Below, piece after piece: positions 27,261 to 35,490 of a stretch of 64,000 nt of DNA. Numbering within the stretch: position 1 is the stretch's first letter; each line of letters starts with the position of its first letter. Both the position numbers and the translations under genes were made by a program. Under the pieces are notes generated by a model. That model was not told the origin of the DNA, ran no database searches, and was given only the letters and a program-made list of their open reading frames with translations. Origin of the DNA: Planctomycetia bacterium (GTDB lineage Bacteria > Planctomycetota > Planctomycetia > Pirellulales > Thermoguttaceae); the NCBI GenBank assembly GCA_030539295.1, contig JAUNSJ010000010.1, forward strand, positions 48,041 through 112,040, given 5' to 3'.

Positions 27261-28079
27261 ATGACGCAAAATTTGCCAGCGCACAAAACTCGATGCTATC
27301 GCCATCGTATTGAGTGGGGCGAAGAACCTCATTTAATCCCCTGTCATCTCTTCTACCTGTCGGGATGCAATCTTGCCTGTCGCTCCTGTATTGCCGGGGA
27401 AATGGCACGCAGTACGAGTCATGGCGAACTCCTCACGCCCGAATTCTTTCGCCAGCAGCATCGCTGGGGAATCGAACAGGGAGCACGCACGATACAGTGG
27501 GTGGGCGGCGAGCCGGGTATCCATCAGGACAACCTCATCCAACTCATGACCGAGGTTCCCCCGCAACTGCCGGTGGTATGGAAATCGAACTTCTATACGC
27601 ACACCCCACGTTGGGACGACCTGAATCGACTTGTAACCTGGTTTATTGCCGACTTGAAATTCGGGAATAACGATTGCGCGCAGGAGGAATGCGGACGGAA
27701 TGACTACTGGGAAGTGGTAACAGAATCTCTTCTGGCCGTCTATAAGATAGCGCCGGAAAAGCTTATGGTGCGTCACTTACGTCGTCCGGGCCACGACGAG
27801 TGCTGTCAGGACCCGGTGCAGCGCTGGTGTCGTGCCCACCTGCCCAAGGCTCATTTCTCCATTGGTTACGGCTATACGAGCCCGGAAGTATGGCCTCACA
27901 ATCGGCCGCACCCCGAGCCGGTCTCACCCAATGAGGAAACCGCCATAACGGAAATCCTTATCTCTCGCGACGGCCAGCTCCGCATCTTTGGCCTCTCCGC
28001 GGAAGTCAGGGAGATCCTCAATAGCTTTATGCCAAGTCCTCATGACCTTTATTTACCCAATCACGAAAGTCCATCATGA
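27261..28079 (+). CDS. radical SAM protein
   Basis: A 272-residue compact radical SAM enzyme. The [4Fe-4S] motif is in LSGCNLACRSC (CX3CX2C) near residues 37-45, followed by the glycine-rich QWVGGEPGIH that binds SAM. The fold is close to the pyruvate formate-lyase activating/PflA-like branch. The start at ATG 27261 has AGGA about ten bases upstream; a longer open frame reaches back over the promoter and is rejected. Its stop overlaps the AAA gene start by ATGA. Substrate unknown. In the operon with a Ycf46-like ATPase, a DUF1257-like and a DUF2997 protein, it may modify a protein or cofactor. Confidence 0.85.
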   Translation: MTQNLPAHKTRCYRHRIEWGEEPHLIPCHLFYLSGCNLACRSCIAGEMARSTSHGELLTPEFFRQQHRWGIEQGARTIQWVGGEPGIHQDNLIQLMTEVPPQLPVVWKSNFYTHTPRWDDLNRLVTWFIADLKFGNNDCAQEECGRNDYWEVVTESLLAVYKIAPEKLMVRHLRRPGHDECCQDPVQRWCRAHLPKAHFSIGYGYTSPEVWPHNRPHPEPVSPNEETAITEILISRDGQLRIFGLSAEVREILNSFMPSPHDLYLPNHESPS

Positions 28080-29752
28080 CAGAGCCTAATATCCAGTCAG
28101 GACCCCGGAACGTTACCACGCCTCCTCTCCCGGACGGCGAACAGGCGGCCAAAGCGCCCGCTGCTCCTCCCAAAGTGGCCAGAGCCTGTCTGTCGCAACC
28201 GCAAGAGCTCGACGTCCTTATTCGGTCACGTTACCCCATAATTTATATAGAGTCGTGGGAAGAAGAGCGAGTCGAAAAATGTCTCCTGAAAATCGCCAAG
28301 GCCCGTCACAAAGATTTCTTTACCTGGACCATAACCGAAGGCATCGTGCGTGCCGACGTCGAAAGTACACAAGTGGCCCACAAGTCGAGCAAGACGACCG
28401 ACCCGCTGGCCGCGCTCGATGCCGTGCTGGAGCATGTGCAATCGGCGATTTTCCTCTTTAAGGATTTTCACCGCTTTACGGAGGAGAATCGCAGTAACCT
28501 GGCCGTGATTCGCCGACTCCGCGACGTCGCCTATCATCTGCGCGACTCCTATAAGACCATTGTTATTGTCGCGCCTGCCACAAGAATCGCGTCCGATCTC
28601 TCCAAGGACGTAACCGTCTTTCCTTTCTCGCTCCCGAATCAGGCCGACTTCAGCCTCTTAATCGACCGCATCGTGGACGACGTTAAAGACAATCCGAAAG
28701 TCTCCGTCACACTAACGCCGGATGAACGCGAACGCATTCTGGAAGCCGCTCGCGGACTGACCCTGAAAGAAGCGGAAAACGTCTTCGCTAAAACTCTTGT
28801 ACTCAATGGCCGGCTCAGCGCCGACGATATCAGTCTCATTTTCAGCGAAAAGCAGCAAATCATTCGCAAAAACGGACTCCTCGAATACTACAATACGAAC
28901 GAAACGATCAAGCACGTAGCCGGTCTGGACAATCTGAAGTCGTGGCTCGTCAAGAGAAAAATTGCCTTTACGAAAAAAGCTCACGATTTCGGTTTACCGG
29001 CTCCGAAAGGACTCCTCCTGCTCGGCGTTCAAGGTTGTGGCAAGAGTCTCTGCGCCAAGGCCATCTCCGCCTTATGGGAGCAGCCGCTCCTTCGCTTTGA
29101 CCTCGGACGGCTCTTTAGCGGACTGGTCGGGTCCAGCGAGGAAAACGTCCGCGCCGCGATTCAGGTCGCCGAAAGTGTCGCTCCGGCCATACTCTGGATC
29201 GACGAAATCGATAAGGCACTCGGCGGCAGTTCGCAAGATGCCGGTGGCAGCGACGGCGGAACCAGCGCTCGCGTCTTCGGAACACTGCTCACATGGCTCT
29301 CTGAAAAGACGGCGCCCGTCTTCGTGATCGCTACGGCCAATAATATCTCCCGACTCCCGCCGGAACTCCTCCGTAAAGGGCGTTTCGATGAAATCTTCTT
29401 CGTCGACCTGCCTGACCTGAACGAGCGTAAAGGCATATTCCAGGTCCATCTCGCCAAACGTCGCTGGCGCCCGGCCGACTTCGACCTCGACGCGCTCGCT
29501 CGCAAAGCCGATGGCTTCTCCGGTGCGGAAATTGAAGAAGTCGTCGTCTCCGCACTCTTCGACGCCTTTAGTGAAAATAAAAAACTGTCAACCGAAATTT
29601 TGCTCAACGCCATAACGCAAACGGTGCCGCTGTCTCGCACAATGAGTGAAGAGCTGGGCCGACTTCGTAACTGGGCGTCCGGACGCGCTCGCATGGCGTC
29701 CCATATAACCTTGCGTGAAGTGGATGAAACCAAACGAAAAATCGAATTTTAA
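28076..29752 (+). CDS. Ycf46-like AAA ATPase
   Basis: A 558-residue AAA protein. The N-terminal 260 residues (LIRSRYPIIYIESWEEERVE onward) match the Ycf46 type known from cyanobacteria and plastids. The AAA module has Walker A GVQGCGKS near residue 318, Walker B ILWIDEIDKA near 370, sensor FVIATANNISRLPPELLRKG and the arginine FDEIFFVDLP region. A C-terminal helical lid with FSGAEIEEVVVSALFDA follows. It overlaps the radical SAM gene by 4 bases and precedes a DUF1257-like gene by 11 bases. Cyanobacterial Ycf46 homologues have been linked to inorganic-carbon or photosynthesis regulation; the role here is unknown. Confidence 0.87.
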   Translation: MTEPNIQSGPRNVTTPPLPDGEQAAKAPAAPPKVARACLSQPQELDVLIRSRYPIIYIESWEEERVEKCLLKIAKARHKDFFTWTITEGIVRADVESTQVAHKSSKTTDPLAALDAVLEHVQSAIFLFKDFHRFTEENRSNLAVIRRLRDVAYHLRDSYKTIVIVAPATRIASDLSKDVTVFPFSLPNQADFSLLIDRIVDDVKDNPKVSVTLTPDERERILEAARGLTLKEAENVFAKTLVLNGRLSADDISLIFSEKQQIIRKNGLLEYYNTNETIKHVAGLDNLKSWLVKRKIAFTKKAHDFGLPAPKGLLLLGVQGCGKSLCAKAISALWEQPLLRFDLGRLFSGLVGSSEENVRAAIQVAESVAPAILWIDEIDKALGGSSQDAGGSDGGTSARVFGTLLTWLSEKTAPVFVIATANNISRLPPELLRKGRFDEIFFVDLPDLNERKGIFQVHLAKRRWRPADFDLDALARKADGFSGAEIEEVVVSALFDAFSENKKLSTEILLNAITQTVPLSRTMSEELGRLRNWASGRARMASHITLREVDETKRKIEF

Positions 29753-29763
29753 AGGAGCATGAC

Positions 29764-30234
29764 GTGAGTACCGTTTTAATTGTCGCACCTATTATCATGA
29801 CGAACTGGCCGCTCATTGCCGCCGCTGTTACAGGAGCGCTCTGCTCCAGTACGATCGGATTCGCGGAAGCGTCCCAGGCCGCTATTAAAAAACTTAACAG
29901 TGAGAATCAACATTGCCAGGAAGAGGAAATCTCTTTCGAGAGCAGTGAAATTCTCGCCTCGGCCGCCAATTTGGGCGAATCGCTGACCGTGGAAAAAGAC
30001 GGCGTCTTCGCTACATTTCACCGATCGACCCGCGGCGAACTCCGGCTCGCCATGCGCGGAATCGGCAAAACGAAGCAGGAACTCCGTCAGATCGGACAGG
30101 ACCTCATCGGTCGCGTAACACAGCAGTATGCGTACCACCGACTCGTTACCGAAATGAAAAACCGCAATATGTCAATCGTCGAAGAAACCGTGGAAGCCGA
30201 CGAAACCGTCAAAATCCGCGTTCGCAACTGGTAA
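29764..30234 (+). CDS. DUF1257-like (Ycf35-like) protein
   Basis: A 156-residue protein starting at GTG 29764, eight bases after AAAGGAG; the nearer ATG at 29759 runs into a stop. The N-terminus is unusually hydrophobic (VLIVAPIIMTNWPLIAAAVTG) and ends near the AEASQAA stretch. The C-terminal part (QQYAYHRLVTEMKNRNMSI, then VEETVEADETVKIRVRN) has the layout of DUF1257 C-termini, in which a tyrosine-containing helix precedes a final strand pair. DUF1257 genes are known neighbours of Ycf46 and DUF2997 genes. The call is moderately secure for the C-terminus and weak for the N-terminus. Function unknown. Confidence 0.55.
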   Translation: MSTVLIVAPIIMTNWPLIAAAVTGALCSSTIGFAEASQAAIKKLNSENQHCQEEEISFESSEILASAANLGESLTVEKDGVFATFHRSTRGELRLAMRGIGKTKQELRQIGQDLIGRVTQQYAYHRLVTEMKNRNMSIVEETVEADETVKIRVRNW

Positions 30235-30298
30235 TTTTTATGCCTCGGGAAGCCGTGAAACACACAGCATCCCGACCAACCCAACGGAACAGAAACAA

Positions 30299-30517
30299 AT
30301 GGCAAAAGAAGAATTCGAAATTGAAATTCGACCCAACGGTCAGGTCTCCGTTCGCACGATCGGCATAAAAGGCCACGACTGCGTCGACGCCGCCAAAGAA
30401 TTTATCGAAATGATTCAGGGCAAAGTCGTCGCAAGCGAAAAGACCAACGAATACTACGAGACCGGGATTAACGCAACGGTCCAGGACGAAAACTCACTCT
30501 ATAATCGCTGGGGGTAA
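30299..30517 (+). CDS. DUF2997 protein
   Basis: A 72-residue protein with the DUF2997 layout: two initial strands around IEIRPNGQVSVRTIG, a central GHDCVDAAKEFIEMIQG helix with the conserved Gly and Cys, and a terminal TNEYYETG. DUF2997 members typically accompany DUF1257 and Ycf46-like genes. It lies 64 bases after the DUF1257-like gene and 6 before the next. No catalytic residues are apparent, and a partner or substrate role is likely; the single cysteine is a candidate modification or ligand site for the operon's radical SAM enzyme (inference). Confidence 0.75.
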   Translation: MAKEEFEIEIRPNGQVSVRTIGIKGHDCVDAAKEFIEMIQGKVVASEKTNEYYETGINATVQDENSLYNRWG

Positions 30518-30523
30518 ACTTTC

Positions 30524-31549
30524 GTGCAATGTCCGAGTTGTCATTTTGAGAACATGCCGAACAAGCAGCGATGCGTGGCGTGCGGGGCCGTACTTTCCGG
30601 AGGGCCGGCCATGAGCTTCATGCCGCCGCGCGCTTCGCGTCTGGAAAAATGCCTGCATTTAACCTCGCTCTGTTATGCGTGCAATCGGCTTTTCGGTTGG
30701 ATTCCTCCACTGTTGAATCGTGTCCTCCCCTTCAATCGAATCGTGGCGCCACACCTCACCGCGCTGGCCAATATTCAGCCACTCGATTTTTTTCTTCCCG
30801 GCTATGCCTTCTGGCGGTCAGGTACAAAACAAGCAGGAATGATCCTGCTCTTCGTTTGGCTTGCCGGTCTGCTACTCACTCTGTTCGGAATCGGCACGAC
30901 ACTCGGAACGGCGGGCCTTGGAATCATTGCAGGCGCACATCTGACCTCCATCTTTCGGTACGTCATAACGCGTGAGGACCTGTACGACCATGCGGGCAGT
31001 ATTCTGTGCTTTACGATTCCACTTGTCTTCTGCTGTCTGTATCTGCCAATCATTGTCCTGTCCGTTTGGCTTCTCGATATCAGAATGCTGGGCGAAATTC
31101 ACGCAGACCCCATCCAACCGCGAGACCGGATCATTGCCGTTCGGCTCTTCAATCGAGACTCATTAGCGCCCGGCGATTGCGTGCTCTATACGCTGCCACC
31201 CATAACGTATCAACTGGCAAGCCACCAGTTTGCCAGGATCGAAGGTCCCCAATTCAACCGGATCCTGGCCGTCGCGGGCCAACATGTCTCCTGGGAAAAA
31301 GGAATTCTCACAATCGACGGTAAGCCATCTGCCGCAACACCGCTTGGCCTGCTGCCTCCGCCGCCCGACACGCAATTCGACGTCCCGCCCGGACACGTCG
31401 TCCTCGTTCCCGCGGCGCAGGTACACGGTTTTGTTTGCCCCAAAACCGCTGCCAACTTTCAAGAAGTTGTGCTCGTTCAGAATGACCGCGTTCATTCGCG
31501 TGTCCTCTTCCTGCGACGCAACTTCTTTCATTTCGTACCTTTGAACTGA
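30524..31549 (+). CDS. zinc-ribbon membrane protein with apparently inactive S26 signal-peptidase-like domain
   Basis: A 341-residue protein from GTG 30524 (GGGGG about ten bases upstream). An N-terminal zinc ribbon has CPSCHFENMPNKQRCVACG. Several hydrophobic segments between about residues 80 and 190 look like four membrane helices. The C-terminal domain resembles signal peptidase I boxes: IQPRDRIIAVRLFNRDSLAPG, then RILAVAGQHVSWEKGILTIDG. At the position of the catalytic lysine there is Arg (RDRIIAVR), and the SMxPTL serine box is missing (EIHADPIQP), so peptidase activity is unlikely. It follows the DUF2997 gene by 6 bases and continues the operon. The S26 relation is my pattern reading. 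Confidence 0.6.
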   Translation: MQCPSCHFENMPNKQRCVACGAVLSGGPAMSFMPPRASRLEKCLHLTSLCYACNRLFGWIPPLLNRVLPFNRIVAPHLTALANIQPLDFFLPGYAFWRSGTKQAGMILLFVWLAGLLLTLFGIGTTLGTAGLGIIAGAHLTSIFRYVITREDLYDHAGSILCFTIPLVFCCLYLPIIVLSVWLLDIRMLGEIHADPIQPRDRIIAVRLFNRDSLAPGDCVLYTLPPITYQLASHQFARIEGPQFNRILAVAGQHVSWEKGILTIDGKPSAATPLGLLPPPPDTQFDVPPGHVVLVPAAQVHGFVCPKTAANFQEVVLVQNDRVHSRVLFLRRNFFHFVPLN

Positions 31550-31566
31550 TCAGAAAGTATATACAC

Positions 31567-32409
31567 GTGTCACGATTTAAAAATTTGGAATTCGCCGATA
31601 AAGGAGCTGCCCGAAGCGTTCGGACTCCCGGCTCCATGCAATCCTCTGCGGAGGCCTTACCCGCAGAGTCCACTGCCGCTGGAGACGCAACGTCGCCGAA
31701 TCTCAAGCCGCGTACCGCTACCGACTGGATGGAACAAGCGGACAAGGAACGACGCCTTGGCCATCACGAAACCGCACTGCTCTACTATGGCCGCGCCCTG
31801 GAAAACGACCGATCACTGGTGAACTGCTGGGTGGGCCAGGTGCAAATGCTCCTCTACCTCGACGAACCGCGACAGGCCCAAACATGGTCAACGAGCGGCT
31901 TAAAACTCTATCCGGGAAATGGTGACCTCTTCGCGTGCCAGGCTCTTGCCCTGCTCCGTCTCGGTGATTTTCATGCGGCCATGGAACGTTCCGACGCTGC
32001 GTGTAATGCCCCCGGCGACTCCGCCTGGCGGTGGCTCGTTCGCGCTGAAGTCCTACTCGCTCGTCGCTCTCGCAATGTGGAGCACTGCTATCAAATGGCG
32101 ACTTCCATTAACCCCGATTGGCTCGTTAAACTTGAAGTCGCTCTTATGCAACTTCGACACAACAAAGCCTTTTGGGCCTTGAAAAATCTGGCCCAGGCCA
32201 CGCAACAGTCACCCGATTCCTCGTTCGCCTGGTTCCTGCTCGCGATCTGCCAACGGCAACTTCGCAATCGCAGTGCCGCGCTCGACGCCGTTTCTCACGC
32301 TCTTGCCGTTCTGCCAGACTTCCAGGAAGCAAAAAAACTGCAACGCGAACTTCAGACCTCCGGTGGCCTCTTGAGCTGGCTCGCACGACTCTTCTTCCTC
32401 CGAAGATAA
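31567..32409 (+). CDS. TPR-repeat protein
   Basis: A 280-residue protein starting at GTG 31567. After a 55-residue low-complexity leader it shows tetratricopeptide-type helices: MEQADKERRLGHHETALLYY GRAL-type units, DLFACQALALLRLGDFHAAME, and SSFAWFLLAICQRQLRNRSAA LDAV-type units. It ends in a hydrophobic, basic tail (LLSWLARLFFLRR) that could touch the membrane. Such proteins serve as docking scaffolds. The next gene is PilT, 10 bases away, and the previous gene is 17 bases away, so it belongs to the same transcript. Confidence 0.7.
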   Translation: MSRFKNLEFADKGAARSVRTPGSMQSSAEALPAESTAAGDATSPNLKPRTATDWMEQADKERRLGHHETALLYYGRALENDRSLVNCWVGQVQMLLYLDEPRQAQTWSTSGLKLYPGNGDLFACQALALLRLGDFHAAMERSDAACNAPGDSAWRWLVRAEVLLARRSRNVEHCYQMATSINPDWLVKLEVALMQLRHNKAFWALKNLAQATQQSPDSSFAWFLLAICQRQLRNRSAALDAVSHALAVLPDFQEAKKLQRELQTSGGLLSWLARLFFLRR

Positions 32410-32419
32410 AGGATTCTTT

Positions 32420-33487
32420 ATGACAAACTGGACAATCGACCAAATTTTTAAAAGTGCTAAAAAAAGTGCCGCTAGCGATATTCATCTCGTTCGCGGTCTG
32501 GCGCCCATCTTTCGTATTAACGGCGACCTCCGTCAGCTGGGCGGCGCACCCCTGGAACGCGAAGATCTCCTCCGACTCCTCCATGAAGTCGCAACGAAAA
32601 ACCAAATCGCCTCCTTCGAAAAGAAAAAAGCCGTCTGCTTCTCCCGATATTGGGATGAAGTGGGACGACTGCGTATTACCGGCTATCTGCATGCACTCTG
32701 CCCCGAAATGGCCATCAGAATTTGTGAAAGTGCCATTCGCCCTCTGTCCGAACTCGGGCTGCCCGACGTCCTCCAGGACTTCACCCGCCTCCACGACGGC
32801 CTCGTACTCATTACAGGGCCTACCGGCGTCGGAAAAACGACAACTCTCAATGTCATGGTCGATTTAATCAATCAGGAACAGCGAAAAAAAATTATTATGA
32901 TCGAAGACCCCGTCGAATTCGTTCATCGTAATTCACGCAGTATTATTGTGCAGCAGGAGGTCATGACCGATACCCCGTCCTTTCATGAGGCCCTGACCAA
33001 TTCGCTCCGGCAAGACCCCGACGTTATCGTTATCGGCGAAATGCGCAGTCTGGAAACCATCTCCACCGCTCTGACCGCCGCCGAAACCGGCCACCTCGTC
33101 TTCGCCACATTGCACACTCCCGACACTGTTCAAACCATTCAACGTGTACAAAGCGTCTTCCCGTCCGAGCAACAGAACCTCGTTAATATTCAGCTGTCCA
33201 ACTCCATTCAGGCCATTGTCTCCCAACTCCTGCTCCCCAAAGCCGACGGGTCCGGACGCGTCGTCGCAACGGAAGTCTGCATCTGTAACTATGCCATTAG
33301 AAATAAAATTCGCGAACGTAATCTGCACGCCATCTACAACGACCTGCAAGGCGGACGTTCAACAAAAATGAATACAATGGACATGTCTCTGCTCGATCTG
33401 TATGAACAGGGCATTATAACCTACGAAACCGCGATTACCCACGCTCGCGATAAAAAGTTTATTCAACTTCGCGGTCGCGACTTGTAA
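32420..33487 (+). CDS. pilT: PilT-type retraction ATPase
   Basis: A 355-residue secretion-type ATPase that drives pilus retraction at the inner membrane. The N-terminal domain has SAASDIHLVRGLAPIFRING. Walker A is GPTGVGKTT near residue 135; MIEDPVEFVH follows; the Asp box and Walker B are RQDPDVIVIGEMR, and the His box is ETGHLVFATLHT. The C-terminal AIRNKIRERNLHAIYNDLQ is PilT-like, without the zinc motif of PilB. Length fits PilT. It is the last gene before the strong terminator. Together with DUF1559 pseudopilins this shows that type IV pilus-like machinery is present. Confidence 0.88.
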   Translation: MTNWTIDQIFKSAKKSAASDIHLVRGLAPIFRINGDLRQLGGAPLEREDLLRLLHEVATKNQIASFEKKKAVCFSRYWDEVGRLRITGYLHALCPEMAIRICESAIRPLSELGLPDVLQDFTRLHDGLVLITGPTGVGKTTTLNVMVDLINQEQRKKIIMIEDPVEFVHRNSRSIIVQQEVMTDTPSFHEALTNSLRQDPDVIVIGEMRSLETISTALTAAETGHLVFATLHTPDTVQTIQRVQSVFPSEQQNLVNIQLSNSIQAIVSQLLLPKADGSGRVVATEVCICNYAIRNKIRERNLHAIYNDLQGGRSTKMNTMDMSLLDLYEQGIITYETAITHARDKKFIQLRGRDL

Positions 33488-33500
33488 CGCCGCCCCAAAG

Positions 33501-33556
33501 AAAAAAGACGCAAAACACCGTACATTACACAGTACGGCGCGTTTTACGTCTTTTTC
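33501..33556. terminator. strong bidirectional terminator between pilT and deoC
   Basis: AAAAAAGACG, CAAAAC and CCGTAC pair with GTACGG, GTTTT and CGTCTTTTT across a short loop, giving a long stem with A-rich 5' and T-rich 3' ends. Because both flanks are homopolymeric it can end transcription from both sides. Confidence 0.88.
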
Positions 33557-33619
33557 TCATTACACGAACGCGTCAACTGACGATTCACAAAAAGAGTATT
33601 TTCATACAGTCCAGCAAAA

Positions 33620-34342
33620 TCACTGAACGTGCACAGCCCCCGAAATCGTTTCCGGCGTGTCAAAAACGACACTGCCTTCACTGGCGTACTCATTTAAAAT
33701 CGCGCCCGCGCTCCGGCCTATGCCAAACCGCTCCACACCGTAGGGCAGCATCTTTCTTATCGTCGTCAGCGAACTGACGCCCCCTGCCACCTTAAGATGA
33801 AGGGAATCGCCTATCGCCTCCTTAATCGCAATCAAATGCTCCAGCGTCGTTCCCGTCTTCGCCCATCCGGTGCCCGTCTTGATCCACTGCGCACCGCCTT
33901 TGACGACGAGTTCCGCCGCGCGGCGCAGCTCATCCAGAGTCAGTACCGGCGCCTCGACGATAACTTTAAGCGGTAAGTCGCCCACAATTTCTTTCACCGA
34001 TCTTATGTCCGCCACGACCTCATCGTACATTCCGGAAAGCAAAAAGCCGTCATTTATCATCATATCGACTTCATCGACGTTCATCTTCATTAGTTCGCGC
34101 GCCTCGGCTACCTTCATGGCCGTTGTCATTTGGCCACTCGGATATCCCACCGTACCGCCAATCAAAAACCGTGCGCCCAGCCGGTCACGCTCCTCATGCA
34201 GGACAGGCGTAAAGCAGGACAAACAGAATGTCGCCTTGCAGTCGAACTGAGCCGCCATGGCCGCGATATGCACAACGTCCGCTTTCGTCGACGACGTTTG
34301 CACCGCGCTCAAATCCATAAGTTGCGGTATTGAAATCTTCAT
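33620..34342 (-). CDS. deoC: DeoC/LacD-type class I aldolase
   Basis: A 240-residue TIM-barrel aldolase of the deoxyribose-phosphate aldolase family, which cleaves 2-deoxyribose-5-phosphate (or a similar phospho-sugar) to glyceraldehyde-3-phosphate and acetaldehyde by a Schiff-base lysine. Motifs: GGTVGYPSGQMTTAMKVAEA, NVDEVDMMINDGFLLSG, LKVIVEAP, WIKTGTGWAKTG (Schiff-base Lys) and HLKVAGGVSS. ATG 34342 has GGAG six bases upstream; an ATG at 34363 is disfavoured. It ends the minus-strand sugar gene series with an alcohol dehydrogenase and a FGGY kinase, so its in vivo substrate may be a different deoxy or keto sugar phosphate. Confidence 0.82.
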   Translation of the reverse strand: MKISIPQLMDLSAVQTSSTKADVVHIAAMAAQFDCKATFCLSCFTPVLHEERDRLGARFLIGGTVGYPSGQMTTAMKVAEARELMKMNVDEVDMMINDGFLLSGMYDEVVADIRSVKEIVGDLPLKVIVEAPVLTLDELRRAAELVVKGGAQWIKTGTGWAKTGTTLEHLIAIKEAIGDSLHLKVAGGVSSLTTIRKMLPYGVERFGIGRSAGAILNEYASEGSVVFDTPETISGAVHVQ

Positions 34343-34421
34343 TGTATCTCCATTTTCCATCATTTTAAATTGTATTCTTCTCTCAATGTTTATACCGGTT
34401 TTTGTCTGCTCGGCAACAGAA

Positions 34422-35444
34422 TCAGAAATCGATCAGACACTTCAATACAGTACCACTCCTGACCGCCGCCAGGGCCTCCTCAAATCGCTCCACCGGAAAT
34501 CGATGCGTAACGAACTCCGACGCCGTAAGCTTACCCGCCCGAATCCATTCAATAAGCTGGTCCGCCGATTCCCGCTCCTTACGTCGCGTGGGCCACTGAT
34601 GTATCAGCAGATTGAAATTATACGGACCCGGCTCCTTATTCAGATTAAACGACCCGTCTGCCAAAACGCCATACACGCAGATCGTCCCCTCCATGCGTAT
34701 CATACCAATGGCCTCGTTAATAATCTTCGGACTGCCAACGGCATCAATAATGACATCGTATTTGCCATTGTGTTCCAATGCGGGGTCACCCGGTGCGAAC
34801 GCGGCGTCCGCGCCTAGCTCTATTGCCTTGGCACGCTTCCATTCAAGCGTATCAACCAGGCCAATCCAGCCCCAACCCAAAAGCTTACCGAATTTCACAA
34901 AACTCATACCCACCGGGCCACCACCGTAAATCAAAACGCGATCGCCTGCCTTAATTCGAAAAACTTCAATACCGCCCATAACTTCACGCCAAGTGCACAT
35001 CAGCGCCGTTTCTTCCGCCGGTATGTCGGCCGGTATGACATTCTGCACTTCATGACACTCATACCAGCCATGTTCCGCGTCCGCAATTCCATCCGCCGTC
35101 ATGGCATCATGGTCATTCGCCAGCGTATAGTCACAAAATCCACCCCAGCCGCTTCCGAGTCCTTTCTCCTGAAAATCAAAAAGCATACCGGAAAGAAGTC
35201 GGTCGCCCACCTTGAACTGCGTGACCTTCTCGCCCACCGCTTCCACAATTCCGGTCGCCTCGTGACCCAGTACAAGCGGGTAATTTGCCAAACCTGGAAA
35301 ATGCCCTGATACAACTTTAGCGTCTGTCGAATTACACATCGCGCATATGTCCGTTCGAACCAGTGCCTGATAGGGGCCAGGCTCCGGTCTCGCAAGATCC
35401 CACAATTCAACCTTGTTCGGTTCCGTTACGACGATACCTCTCAT
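34422..35444 (-). CDS. zinc-dependent medium-chain alcohol/polyol dehydrogenase
   Basis: A 340-residue NAD(P)-dependent dehydrogenase of the MDR superfamily. The catalytic zinc ligands are in CAMCNSTD and LGHEATG, the GxGxxG nucleotide fold is LIYGGGPVGMSFVKFG, and DVIIDAVGSP follows. The four-cysteine structural-zinc lobe is not obvious. ATG 35444 has GGGAG five bases upstream; the open frame extends to 35561 but overlaps the kinase and lacks a site. Between a FGGY kinase and a DeoC-type aldolase, it probably oxidises a sugar alcohol or a sugar acid intermediate. Substrate cannot be read from the sequence. Confidence 0.85.
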   Translation of the reverse strand: MRGIVVTEPNKVELWDLARPEPGPYQALVRTDICAMCNSTDAKVVSGHFPGLANYPLVLGHEATGIVEAVGEKVTQFKVGDRLLSGMLFDFQEKGLGSGWGGFCDYTLANDHDAMTADGIADAEHGWYECHEVQNVIPADIPAEETALMCTWREVMGGIEVFRIKAGDRVLIYGGGPVGMSFVKFGKLLGWGWIGLVDTLEWKRAKAIELGADAAFAPGDPALEHNGKYDVIIDAVGSPKIINEAIGMIRMEGTICVYGVLADGSFNLNKEPGPYNFNLLIHQWPTRRKERESADQLIEWIRAGKLTASEFVTHRFPVERFEEALAAVRSGTVLKCLIDF

Positions 35445-35490
35445 TGTCTCCCTTTCTGTTTTAATTTCTTTTGTATTTCTTTTTTTGCAA

